A stretch of DNA of 64,000 bases, taken from the NCBI RefSeq assembly GCF_016461825.1, contig NZ_JAEMNU010000071.1, positions 92,380-156,379 of the forward strand, written 5' to 3'. Position 1 is the first letter of the stretch; each line of letters begins with the position of its first letter. A program made the position numbers and the translations under genes. The notes below the pieces were generated by a model. It did not search any database. It was given only the letters and a program-made list of their open reading frames with translations, and was not told where the DNA came from. The stretch is from Rugamonas violacea. GTDB lineage: Bacteria > Pseudomonadota > Gammaproteobacteria > Burkholderiales > Burkholderiaceae_D. Below are positions 26,293 to 34,533 of this stretch, piece after piece.

Positions 26293-27303
26293 TCAGCCCT
26301 TGATGAAGGCGAGCAGATCGGCGTTGAGCTTATCTTTGTGGGTGTCGGTCAGGCCGTGCGGCGCGCCGGCGTAGACCAGCAGCGTGGCGTTCTTCACCAG
26401 CTTGGCGGCGGCGCGGCCGGCGGCGTCGATCGGCACGATCTGGTCGTCGTCACCGTGCACGATCAAGGTCGGGATGTTGAACTTCTTCAGATCCTCGGTG
26501 AAGTCGGTCTCGGAGAAGGCCTTGATGCAATCGTAGGTGTTCTTGTGGCCGGCCTGCATGCCCTGCGCGCACCACGAGTTGATCAGGCCCTGCGACACCT
26601 TGGCGCCCGCACGGTTGAAGCCGAAGAACGGACCGCTGGCGATGTTCAGGTAGAGCTGCGAGCGGTCGGCCAGCGAACCGGCGCGGATGTCGTCGAACAC
26701 CTTCAGCGGCAGGCCGCCCGGATTGGCGGCGGTCTGCAGCATCTGCGGCGGCACCGACGAGATCAGGCCGGCCTTGGCGACGCGCTTGGTGCCGTGGCGG
26801 CCGATGTAGCGGGCCACCTCGCCGCCGCCGGTGGAGAAGCCGAACAGCACGGCGTTCTTCAGGTCCAGCTTGTCGATCACTTGCGCCAGGTCGTCGGCGT
26901 AGTGGTCCATGTCGTTGCCGTCCCATGGTTGGCTGGAGCGGCCGTGGCCACGGCGGTCGTGCGCCACGCAGCGATAGCCCAGCGAGGCCAGGAACATCAT
27001 CTGCGATTCCCAGCTGTCCGAATTGAGCGGCCAGCCGTGGCTGAAGACGATCGGCTGGCCGTTGCGCGGGCCCCAGTCCTTGTAATACAGTTCAACGCCG
27101 TCGCGGGTGGTGATAGTGCCCATCTGATTGACTCCTTTGGAATGTGAATGGTGTGGCGCCGCAGCGGCGCCGGCCTTCTGCGCCGCCATCGCGGCCAGCG
27201 GCATGCCGGCGGTCAGCGCAACGCCGGCCCCCGCGCCCGCGCCGGCCAGCAGCACGGTGCGGCGACGCCGGTTGAATTCCGGCGATTTGTCTTCTGTTGT
27301 CAT
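26293..27303 (-). CDS. Tat-exported alpha/beta hydrolase (chloroperoxidase/esterase-like)
   Basis: A 336-residue serine hydrolase. A twin-arginine leader is visible at the N-terminus ([11 protein letters not shown], then a hydrophobic stretch ending A-M-A-A), so a folded enzyme is exported to the periplasm. The core has the oxyanion motif S-H-G-W-P, the nucleophile elbow G-F-S-T-G-G near residue 157, Asp in H-G-D-D-D near 285 and His in A-P-H-G-L near 315. It resembles cofactor-free haloperoxidase/esterases. A Met at residue 61 could start a cytosolic form matching shorter homologues. It is divergent from the sensor kinase at 27489. Confidence 0.87.
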   Translation of the reverse strand: MTTEDKSPEFNRRRRTVLLAGAGAGAGVALTAGMPLAAMAAQKAGAAAAPHHSHSKGVNQMGTITTRDGVELYYKDWGPRNGQPIVFSHGWPLNSDSWESQMMFLASLGYRCVAHDRRGHGRSSQPWDGNDMDHYADDLAQVIDKLDLKNAVLFGFSTGGGEVARYIGRHGTKRVAKAGLISSVPPQMLQTAANPGGLPLKVFDDIRAGSLADRSQLYLNIASGPFFGFNRAGAKVSQGLINSWCAQGMQAGHKNTYDCIKAFSETDFTEDLKKFNIPTLIVHGDDDQIVPIDAAGRAAAKLVKNATLLVYAGAPHGLTDTHKDKLNADLLAFIKG

Positions 27304-27488
27304 TGCTTACTCCCTGATGGTGGTAACCCGCCGTCGCCGCGCCCTTTCGGCACGCAACGGCAAGTACCACCAGCATAGCCAGTTCCGCGCAATACCGAAT
27401 CACCAATACAAGTGAGCGCAAGCTCCCCCATCGGAGGGAGCCGGCAAAGAAGGCGGCGGCGTTAACTTTGGCTCAAGCCGATGTTAAG

Positions 27489-30400
27489 ATGCCCGCCATG
27501 CCATTTCACACTTTCCCTTTGCCGGCGCGGCGCGTCGGCGCCGCCATCGCCCTGCTGTTGATGGTCCTCCCCGGCCGGGCGACCAATCCGCCGGCGCCGC
27601 GCACAACGCCGGCGCTGCAGCAGCAACTGAGCGCACCGCGTCCGCGCCTGCTCGACGAATACAGCCACACCAGTTGGGGCGCGCAGGACGGCGCCCCGGT
27701 CGACGTGCTGAACTTCGTGCAGACCCGCGACGGCTGGCTATGGCTGGCCACCGCCACCGGCCTGTTCCGCTTCGACGGCAAGCGCTTCGAAATGATGGAC
27801 GCCATCGACGGCCACAGCCTCCCCTCGACCAACGTGCTGGCGATGTACGCGCCGCCCGAAGGCGGCCTGTGGCTGGGCTACCGCTTCGGCGGCGTCAGCC
27901 ACTTCCACGACGGCCGCGCCGAGCACTACGGCGAGGCCGAGGGCCTGCCCGACGGCGCCGTGATGCACCTGAGCCGGGCGCCGGACGGCGTGGTCTGGGC
28001 CGCCACCCGCGACGGCATGGCGCGCCTGCAGGGCGCGCGCTTCGTGCCGGCCGGCGCCGAATTGGGCCTGCCCGCGCACATCGGCCGCCAGGTGATCTTC
28101 GACCGCGCCGGCACGCAATGGATCTCCATGCAGGGCGGCGTCTATTTCCGCCGCCGTGGCGAGGCGCGCTTCGCGCCGGCCTGGCCCCGGCTCGACCTGA
28201 TGGGCATGGGCCTGGCGCCGGACGGCACGCTGTGGGCCTCGGACGCGGTCGACAGCTACTACCGCATGCGCGCCGAGGCGCCGCCGGCCGGCACGCCGGT
28301 CAAGGCCGAACTGCCCGGCAGCGGCATGCACTTCGACCGCGACGGCTATATGTGGCTGATGCGCGCCAGCAGCGTGCAACGGCGCCTGCCCAACCTGCCG
28401 CTGCAGCCGGGCCAGGAGCTGACCCAGGACCACGGCCTGAGCGGCGGCCTGCCGCAGTGCTTCTTCCAGGACCGCGAAGGCAATGTGTGGATCGGCACCT
28501 CGGCCGGCGTCGACCGCTTCCGCCGCAACCGCCTGCTCTCCGTACCGACCGAGACGGAGCTGGACCACGCCTTCCTGCTGCCCGAACGCGGCGGCCGCAT
28601 GTTGGTGGGCGACCGCGTCGGCGCGCTGCGCCTGTTCGGCACCGAGGGCGAGGTCAGCGTCGCGGCGCCGGTCCAGGTGTCGGCCGCCTACCGCGCGCCG
28701 GACGGCGCCGTCTGGCTCGGTGCCGAGCGCGAGCTGTGGCGCCGCAGCGGCACGCAGATGCGCCGCATCGCCCGGCCGCCGGCCGCCGACGGCTACGACC
28801 TGCAAGCGATCAGCCACGCCGACGGCGCCGACATGTGGCTGTCGTTTTCGCGCGCCGGCCTGTTCCTGCTGCGCCAGGGCGCCTGGCAAAAGAATGGCGG
28901 CCTGGCCGGCCTGCCCGACAGCTACGCCGTCAGCCTGCTGACGCAGGACGACGGCGTGCTGTGGGCCGGTTATCCGCGCAACCGCGTCGCCCGCGTCGAG
29001 GCCGGCCGCGTCGTCATGTACCAGGCGGCGCAGGGGCTGGAGCTGGGCGCGGTGCTGACCTTGTACCGGCGCGACGGCCGGCTGTGGGCCGGCGGCGAGC
29101 GCGGCGTGGCCTGGTTCGACGCCGCGCGGGCTCGCTTCGTGCCGCTGCGCGGCCGCAACGGCGAGGACTTCCGTGGCGTCTCCGGCATCGTGCGCACCGG
29201 CGCCGGCGAGCTGTGGTTGTTCGGCGCCGACGGCCTGAGCCACATCGGCGCCGCCGAACTGGCCGCCGAACTGCGCCGGCCCGGCGGCGGCGTCGCCTAC
29301 GAGCGCTTCGACGCCCACGACGGTTTGGTCGGCGCCGCCTCGCAGATCCGCCCGGTGCCCTCGCTGGTCGAGGCCGACGACGGCCGCCTGTGGCTGTCCA
29401 CCGCCAGCAAGATCAGCTGGATCGACCCCGCCGCCATCCACCGCAACCGCCTGTCGCCGCCGCTGCAAATCCAGGCCGTGACGGCCGACGGCCGCAGCTA
29501 CCCGCCGCGCGACGGCCTGGCGCTGCCGGAGAACACCCGTGGCCTGCGGCTCGACTTCACCGCCCTCGGCCTGTCCATGCCGGAGCGGATCGGCTTCCGC
29601 TACCGGCTCGACGGCTACGACGCCGACTGGCACGATCCGGGCCGCCTGCGCCAGGCCTTCTACACCAACCTGGCGCCGGGCGACTATCGCTTCCGCGTCA
29701 TGGCGGCCAACGAGGACGGCATGTGGAACCCGCAGCCGGCCGAGCTGCGCTTCCGCATCCGGCCGTCCTTCTTGCAGACCGGCTGGTTCGCCGCGCTGTG
29801 CGTCGCCGCGCTGGCCGGCCTGTTGTCGCTGCTGTATGTGCTGCGCATGCAGCAGGTCACGCGCCAGCTGCGCCAGCGCATGGAGGAGCGCCTCGACGAG
29901 CGCGAACGCATCGCCCGCGCGCTGCACGACACCTTCCTGCAAAGCGTGCAGGGCCTGATCCTGCGCTTCCAGACCCTGCTCAAGCGCCTGCCGGCGGACG
30001 GCGAGGCGCGCGCGCTGGCCGAGCGCATCCTCGACCAGGCCGACGAGGTGATGGTCGAGGGCCGCAACCAGCTGACCGGGCTGCGCGTCGAGCCGTCGCA
30101 CGGCGGCGACCTGCCGCTGGCCTTCGCCCAATATGGCCAGGCGCTGGAGGAGCAGTACCCGTCGCGCTTCAGCCTGGCGCTGACCGGCGAGCCGACACCG
30201 TTGGCCGCGAACGCCTGCGAGAACGTCTACCACATCGGCCGCGAGGCCTTGCAGAACGCCTTCCAGCACGGCGCCGCCAAACATATCGAACTGGAGCTGG
30301 GCTACGGCCGCGAACAGTTCCACCTGCGCGTGAACGATGACGGCAAGGGCATGGACGAGACGGTGCTGAGCGCCGGCCAGCGGCCCGGCCACTGGGGCCT

Positions 30401-30581
30401 GACCGGCATGCGCGAGCGGGCCCGCAAGATTCCGGGGGAAGTGGAGTTGTGGAGCCGCCCCGGCATGGGCACCGAGGTGACACTGCGGGTGGCGGCGGCG
30501 CGGGCCTACGCCCGCCCGCCGACGCGCACCTGGCTCAACCGCCTCAACGGCTGGCTGGCGCGCAGCGACAAGCTGCACTAG
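27489..30581 (+). CDS. Two-component sensor kinase with beta-propeller sensor (Reg_prop, Y_Y_Y, HisKA_3)
   Basis: A roughly 1030-residue hybrid-less kinase. A signal peptide is followed by a periplasmic propeller region of about 640 residues with repeated W-x-G/W-L-A units. A Y_Y_Y domain follows (R-Y-R-L-D-G-Y-D-A-D-W-H, near residue 700), then one transmembrane helix near 765-785, and a NarL-type dimerisation region with the phospho-acceptor His in R-A-L-H-D-T-F (near 811). The ATPase ends with N-D-D-G-K-G-M-D and G-L-T-G-M-R-E-R. ATGs at 27489 and 27498 are both plausible; a TTG at 27468 is less so. The likely partner is the convergent response regulator 51 bases downstream. The ligand may be a carbohydrate or small metabolite, by family analogy. 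Confidence 0.9.
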   Translation: MPAMPFHTFPLPARRVGAAIALLLMVLPGRATNPPAPRTTPALQQQLSAPRPRLLDEYSHTSWGAQDGAPVDVLNFVQTRDGWLWLATATGLFRFDGKRFEMMDAIDGHSLPSTNVLAMYAPPEGGLWLGYRFGGVSHFHDGRAEHYGEAEGLPDGAVMHLSRAPDGVVWAATRDGMARLQGARFVPAGAELGLPAHIGRQVIFDRAGTQWISMQGGVYFRRRGEARFAPAWPRLDLMGMGLAPDGTLWASDAVDSYYRMRAEAPPAGTPVKAELPGSGMHFDRDGYMWLMRASSVQRRLPNLPLQPGQELTQDHGLSGGLPQCFFQDREGNVWIGTSAGVDRFRRNRLLSVPTETELDHAFLLPERGGRMLVGDRVGALRLFGTEGEVSVAAPVQVSAAYRAPDGAVWLGAERELWRRSGTQMRRIARPPAADGYDLQAISHADGADMWLSFSRAGLFLLRQGAWQKNGGLAGLPDSYAVSLLTQDDGVLWAGYPRNRVARVEAGRVVMYQAAQGLELGAVLTLYRRDGRLWAGGERGVAWFDAARARFVPLRGRNGEDFRGVSGIVRTGAGELWLFGADGLSHIGAAELAAELRRPGGGVAYERFDAHDGLVGAASQIRPVPSLVEADDGRLWLSTASKISWIDPAAIHRNRLSPPLQIQAVTADGRSYPPRDGLALPENTRGLRLDFTALGLSMPERIGFRYRLDGYDADWHDPGRLRQAFYTNLAPGDYRFRVMAANEDGMWNPQPAELRFRIRPSFLQTGWFAALCVAALAGLLSLLYVLRMQQVTRQLRQRMEERLDERERIARALHDTFLQSVQGLILRFQTLLKRLPADGEARALAERILDQADEVMVEGRNQLTGLRVEPSHGGDLPLAFAQYGQALEEQYPSRFSLALTGEPTPLAANACENVYHIGREALQNAFQHGAAKHIELELGYGREQFHLRVNDDGKGMDETVLSAGQRPGHWGLTGMRERARKIPGEVELWSRPGMGTEVTLRVAAARAYARPPTRTWLNRLNGWLARSDKLH

Positions 30582-30632
30582 CCGCGCGGCCTGCCGTTGA
30601 CCGCCGCTGACTGTATGCGTAAGCGCCGGCGC

Positions 30633-31316
30633 TCAAATCACCCCGACGGTGCCGCAGGCGCGCAGGTCGAGGATGCCGCGCTCGATGGCCAGCGTGACGG
30701 CGTGGGTGCGGTCGCTGGCGGCCAGCTTGGCCAGAATGCTCTTCATGTGCACCTTGACGGTCTCCTCGGAGATCGTCAGCAGCACGCCGATGCGCTTGTT
30801 GCTCTGACCGCCGGCGACCAGCTGCAACACCTCGACCTCGCGCTTGCTCAGCGCGTCGACATGCCAATGCGCCGCCATGCCGCTGGCCACCGCCGCCGGA
30901 ATGCAGCGCCGGCCGGCATGCACGTTGCGCACCGTCGCCAACAGCTCCTTGCGCAGCATACTTTTGAGCAGATAGCCGACCGCGCCGGCCTTGATGGCGC
31001 GCTGCGCCAGCACATCGCCCTCGTAGGTGGTCAGCACGACGATGCGGGCGTTGGGGAAGTCGCGCAGGATCGCCGTGGTGGCGTCGATGCCGTTCATGTC
31101 CGGCATCTGGATGTCCATCAGCGTCACGTCCGGCCGCAGCTCGCGGTAGCGGGCGATGGCCTCGCGGCCGCTGGTGGCCTCGGCCAGCAAACGCATGTCG
31201 GCCTCGTCTTCGATCACGCTGGCGATGCCCTCCCTGAACAGCGGATGGTCGTCGACCGTCATCACCGTGATGGCCCGGATTGCCGTGTCTGCGCCGGTGT
31301 CGCTGCCTGTGTTCAT
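30633..31316 (-). CDS. NarL/LuxR-family response regulator
   Basis: A 227-residue regulator. The receiver has D-D in T-V-D-D-H-P, phosphoacceptor Asp in T-L-M-D-I-Q-M-P near residue 68, and Lys in Y-L-L-K-S. The C-terminal LuxR helix-turn-helix spans about 155-215 (L-S-K-R-E-V-E-V-L-Q-L-V). It faces the propeller-type kinase gene tail to tail, the commonest layout for such pairs, and is its likely partner. Confidence 0.9.
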   Translation of the reverse strand: MNTGSDTGADTAIRAITVMTVDDHPLFREGIASVIEDEADMRLLAEATSGREAIARYRELRPDVTLMDIQMPDMNGIDATTAILRDFPNARIVVLTTYEGDVLAQRAIKAGAVGYLLKSMLRKELLATVRNVHAGRRCIPAAVASGMAAHWHVDALSKREVEVLQLVAGGQSNKRIGVLLTISEETVKVHMKSILAKLAASDRTHAVTLAIERGILDLRACGTVGVI

Positions 31317-31485
31317 CGCGCCTTTTTACTTGGTTCTGCCTAGCCGCCCAGTGTGTCACAAGATTGCCGTTATTGCCATACCTAGATAGGGTTAGCCGGC
31401 ACTAACCGGATCGAGGGCTGCGCTGCGCCGCGCGGACGGTTAAGCTGCATGCCATGACAGCTTAGCCCACAGGGTAGCACCAGCC

Positions 31486-31863
31486 ATGCATGGATTCACA
31501 TTGAGTTTCCCCACCGGCGGCCCCGGCGCCGGCTTGCTGCTGCTGCGCCTGGCCGTGGCCACCCGCTTGCTGCTCGACAGCCTGGGTGGCGCGCTGCCGC
31601 TCTGGTGGTGGTTGTTGCTGGCATTGCTCATGCTGCTGTTGGGCCTGGGCCTGCTGACACCGTTCGCGGCGGCGGTTTGCGCCGTCTACCAGGCACTCAG
31701 CCTGTTCAACAACTGGGCCAGCGCCGGGCCGGCGCCGGCCGTCGCCGTGTTCGGCGCGCTGGCGCTGCTGCTGCTCGGCCCCGGCGCCTACGCACTCGAC
31801 GCCCGCCTGTTCGGCCGGCGCCGGCTGCTGCTGCCGTCCGATCCATTCAAGCCCGATTCGTAA
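31486..31863 (+). CDS. Small four-helix membrane protein (DoxX-like)
   Basis: A 125-residue protein with four hydrophobic helices, a Gly-rich first segment (G-P-G-A-G-L-L-L-L-R) and a conserved-looking L-F-N-N-W loop. It resembles the compact DoxX-like families found upstream of regulators, but I cannot name it firmly. It lies 26 bases before a LuxR-type regulator on the same strand, so the two are likely cotranscribed. Confidence 0.65.
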   Translation: MHGFTLSFPTGGPGAGLLLLRLAVATRLLLDSLGGALPLWWWLLLALLMLLLGLGLLTPFAAAVCAVYQALSLFNNWASAGPAPAVAVFGALALLLLGPGAYALDARLFGRRRLLLPSDPFKPDS

Positions 31864-31889
31864 GGGGCATCATTTTTACGGGAGAGTAT

Positions 31890-32513
31890 ATGAATCGCGA
31901 TGAAAAAATCCGCGTGCTGGTGATCCACGAAGACGCCATCGTCAATGCCGGCCTGGTCGCGCTGCTGCGCGGCTGCGCCGACATCGAGGTGAATCTGGAC
32001 GAGGCCACCGGCGATGGCGTCGACGTCATCCTGGCCGACTACCGCCAGGGCGTGGCGCGGGTGCGCCCGGCCGACGGCCACGGCCCGGCGCCGGTGGCGC
32101 GCATGCTGGTGGTGACGCAGCTCGAACGCGAATGGGAACTGCGCACGGCGATGACGGCGGGGGTGCACGGCTATCTGCTGCAAAGCTGCGACGCCGAGCA
32201 ACTGCTGACGGCGGTGCGCACGCTGGGCCGGGGCCTGCGCTACATCAGCCCGGAGCTGAGCCGCTGCGTGGCCGACAGCTTTTCCCGCGTCGGCCTGACC
32301 GGACGCGAAAGCGACGTGCTGCAACTGCTGGCCGAGGGCTGCTGCAACAAGTCGATCGCGCGCCAGTTGGGCATTGGCGTGGGCACCGTCAAGACCCACG
32401 TCAAGGGCCTGTTCGACAAACTCGGCGCCACAGCGCGCACCCACGCCGTGGTGCTGGCGACGCGGCGCGGCCTGGTCGGCGAAGCGCGCCGCGACGCCGC
32501 CATGGCGGCCTGA
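31890..32513 (+). CDS. LuxR-family response regulator with atypical receiver
   Basis: A 207-residue regulator with a GGGAGAG ribosome site. The N-terminal receiver keeps the acidic pair (H-E-D) and an Asp at the phosphorylation position (I-L-A-D-Y-R, near residue 50). The conserved Lys is replaced (Y-L-L-Q-S) and the domain is short. The LuxR HTH (G-L-T-G-R-E-S-D-V-L-Q-L-L, about residues 137-195) is intact. It may work without standard phosphorylation. It converges on the small membrane-protein gene at 32518. Confidence 0.85.
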   Translation: MNRDEKIRVLVIHEDAIVNAGLVALLRGCADIEVNLDEATGDGVDVILADYRQGVARVRPADGHGPAPVARMLVVTQLEREWELRTAMTAGVHGYLLQSCDAEQLLTAVRTLGRGLRYISPELSRCVADSFSRVGLTGRESDVLQLLAEGCCNKSIARQLGIGVGTVKTHVKGLFDKLGATARTHAVVLATRRGLVGEARRDAAMAA

Positions 32514-32517
32514 GCAA

Positions 32518-32943
32518 TCAGGCGATGGCGGCGCCGCCGCCGACCTGCTTCCAGCCGTCGACGCGGGCGCCCCACAGGCCGAGCGCGCCGACGGGCAGCA
32601 GCAACAGCCATTGCGGCAACTGGAGCAGCATGGACGGCCCGGCATACATCAAGGCGACAAGAATAAACACACTGCCAAAACTCAACCACAGGTAAGACAC
32701 CAGCCGAACCCTGGCCCGCGCCCGCACCCGCGCCACCGTCGGCCGCAGCGCCAGTCCCAGGGCGATCGACGAGATTGCCAGCGCGGCGGTGACCAAATGC
32801 CAGCAGGCCAGCAGCAACAGTATCAATTCGAACTTCAGGCCCGAGCGCAGCAGCGGCGCTTCAATTTCGGGCGTGCCGACAACGGTGTGCGCGAGGGTGG
32901 TGACTATGGCGAGGAGCGTGGCGGCGAGCAGTGGTCGGTTCAT
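32518..32943 (-). CDS. Four-helix membrane protein, unknown
   Basis: A 141-residue integral membrane protein with four hydrophobic helices and an Arg-rich cytoplasmic loop (V-A-R-V-R-A-R-A-R-V-R) in the middle. I start at the ATG at 32943; an in-frame TTG four codons upstream is less likely. I do not recognise the family. The following gene in this direction would be downstream of TetR, which starts separately. Confidence 0.7.
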   Translation of the reverse strand: MNRPLLAATLLAIVTTLAHTVVGTPEIEAPLLRSGLKFELILLLLACWHLVTAALAISSIALGLALRPTVARVRARARVRLVSYLWLSFGSVFILVALMYAGPSMLLQLPQWLLLLPVGALGLWGARVDGWKQVGGGAAIA

Positions 32944-33019
32944 ATGTGCTTTCAAGGGACTGAGTCAAAAAATGCGGTTGTCCATGGCGGACAAGGAAGG
33001 TGTGGCGGACCAGCTTGCG

Positions 33020-33625
33020 TCAGGCATCGGGCCAGTTGGCCGGCAGCGCTGGCCCGTGCGGTGTTAGCAGCATCAAGAAGCGCCGCAACATGCGGCTCAA
33101 CTCGCTACGCTCGCCGTTGGGGAGGATATACAGCAGGCCGATGAAGGCGGCGTACTCGATGCGCGCCAGGTCCAGCGCGTCGGCCGGATCGGTGTGGCCG
33201 TTGATCTCGTCGATCAGGCTGGCCAGGTAGGCGATGCGGCGCTGGTCGATCGCCGCCACCCGAATGGCCACTTCGGCGTTGCTGGCCGCCCACTGGCGCA
33301 TGGCGCGCGCGGTGCCGCGGTCGAGCGACAAGACCAGTGCCGCCAAGGTTTGCCGCTTTTCCCAGGCGCCGGCGGATTGCTCGACCATTTGCATCACGCT
33401 GGCGGTGGCGCGCTGCTCCCAGAACGACACCAGCTCGTCGCTGTAGGCCTTGACGTCGGCAAAGTGGTGATAGAAGGAGCCTTTGGAGCGTCCCACCCGC
33501 TGGCACAATTGCTCGACCGTGATGGCTTGCGGACCGAGCTCGGACAAGAGGCCCAAGCCGGCCTCCAACCAGGCAACGCGTGGCAGCTTGGCTTCCCGCC
33601 GTTTGGGTTCAGTGTTTAGGGACAT
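33020..33625 (-). CDS. TetR-family transcriptional regulator
   Basis: A 201-residue repressor. The N-terminal HTH (residues 15-60) contains I-T-V-E-Q-L-C-Q-R-V-G-R-S-K-G-S-F-Y-H-H-F, the TetR signature. The ligand domain is unclassified. AGGTCACC lies directly before the ATG at 33625, and a perfect palindrome lies 27 bases upstream, arguing for autoregulation. The 2OG oxygenase gene upstream ends 101 bases earlier; a regulatory link between the two is possible but not shown. Confidence 0.9.
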   Translation of the reverse strand: MSLNTEPKRREAKLPRVAWLEAGLGLLSELGPQAITVEQLCQRVGRSKGSFYHHFADVKAYSDELVSFWEQRATASVMQMVEQSAGAWEKRQTLAALVLSLDRGTARAMRQWAASNAEVAIRVAAIDQRRIAYLASLIDEINGHTDPADALDLARIEYAAFIGLLYILPNGERSELSRMLRRFLMLLTPHGPALPANWPDA

Positions 33626-33651
33626 GGTGACCTGTTGACCTGCTGATAAAC

Positions 33652-33670
33652 ATACTATACCGCATAGTAT
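33652..33670. promoter_or_regulatory. TetR operator candidate
   Basis: ATACTAT (33652-33658) and ATAGTAT (33664-33670) are perfect inverted 7-bp arms around five bases, an AT-rich island in GC-rich DNA. A minus-strand TATACT, a good -10 box for the tetR-type gene, overlaps it. The layout fits repression of the regulator by its own product. Confidence 0.75.
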
Positions 33671-33726
33671 AGTGAAAATTCCATCTTGCCAAGAGAATAG
33701 ATTCCTCACCAATGTGATTGCCGGGC

Positions 33727-34359
33727 TTAGCCGCGGCGGCGGAACCAGCCGGCCAGCGAGAGCCGCTCGCAGGTGGCCGGCAGCACCTCGTGCGGCATGT
33801 CGGCCGACAGGAACAGCACCAGCCGGCTGCCCAGCGGTGCGATGTCGAGCATCGGCTCGCCCTGCGGATGCAGACGCAGCGCACCGCCCTGCCCGTTCGG
33901 CCAGTCGGCGTTCAGGTAGATCACCGCCGAGACGGTGCGCAGGTCGTCGTCGCGGAAACGGTCCAGGTGCCGCTGGTAGCAGGCGCCCGGCGCGTACAGG
34001 GCGAAATGGCTTTCGTAGTTGTCCAGGCCGAGGAAGAAGGCGCGGTTCAGCGCCAGCCGCAGCTGCTCCATGATGTCCTGATAGCGGTCGCAGGCGTCGG
34101 ACTGGCCGGCCGCCAACCAGCGCGTGCGGTCGCCACGGATCTCCGGCCGCAGCAGCGACGCGTCGCCACGGCCGACGGCGGCCAGCGCCAGCGCGCCATC
34201 CTCGGCCAGCTGGCGGCATTCGGCCGCCAGCGCCAGCGTCAGTTCCTCGGAGAGAAAATGGTTTTGTTGCGACCAGCCGTGGCTGGCCAGTTGGTCCAGC
34301 GTGCGCTGGTGCAGCCACGCTCCCGTCGACGACGGGATGGGGGACGGATCGGTATGCAT
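33727..34359 (-). CDS. 2-oxoglutarate/Fe(II) oxygenase (prolyl-hydroxylase SM-20-like)
   Basis: A 210-residue enzyme with the double-stranded beta-helix signature of 2OG-Fe(II) dioxygenases: H-L-D in Y-Q-R-H-L-D-R-F (near residue 130), distal His in M-P-H-E-V-L (near 190) and the 2-oxoglutarate Arg in C-E-R-L-S-L-A-G-W-F. Spacing and flanking motifs (A-V-I-Y-L-N, G-G-A-L-R-L) match the SM-20/EGLN-like prolyl hydroxylases. It lies 174 bases downstream of the copper-receptor gene on the same strand, but is probably separate from it. The substrate is unknown. Confidence 0.88.
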   Translation of the reverse strand: MHTDPSPIPSSTGAWLHQRTLDQLASHGWSQQNHFLSEELTLALAAECRQLAEDGALALAAVGRGDASLLRPEIRGDRTRWLAAGQSDACDRYQDIMEQLRLALNRAFFLGLDNYESHFALYAPGACYQRHLDRFRDDDLRTVSAVIYLNADWPNGQGGALRLHPQGEPMLDIAPLGSRLVLFLSADMPHEVLPATCERLSLAGWFRRRG

Positions 34360-34533
34360 CTGAGCTGCTTTCCTGGTGGCGTGCGGACAAAAATATCGTC
34401 AACCAGCCAGGAGTGCTGATCAAACGCCGCCGCCTGGTCGGCAGCAGCGCATCTTTGAGCGGCCATGGTAACACCATCCTCACCGGCCGCTCGACTCATT
34501 TGCGGCGGGAAAGGCAGCCCCGCGCGTGCGGGC

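Noticed and set aside
27674..30578. Very long open frames (up to 946 residues) in other frames over the propeller kinase gene
   Set aside because: The kinase frame has all domains in order; the alternatives are low-complexity Arg/Ala/Gln strings typical of GC-biased shadow frames.
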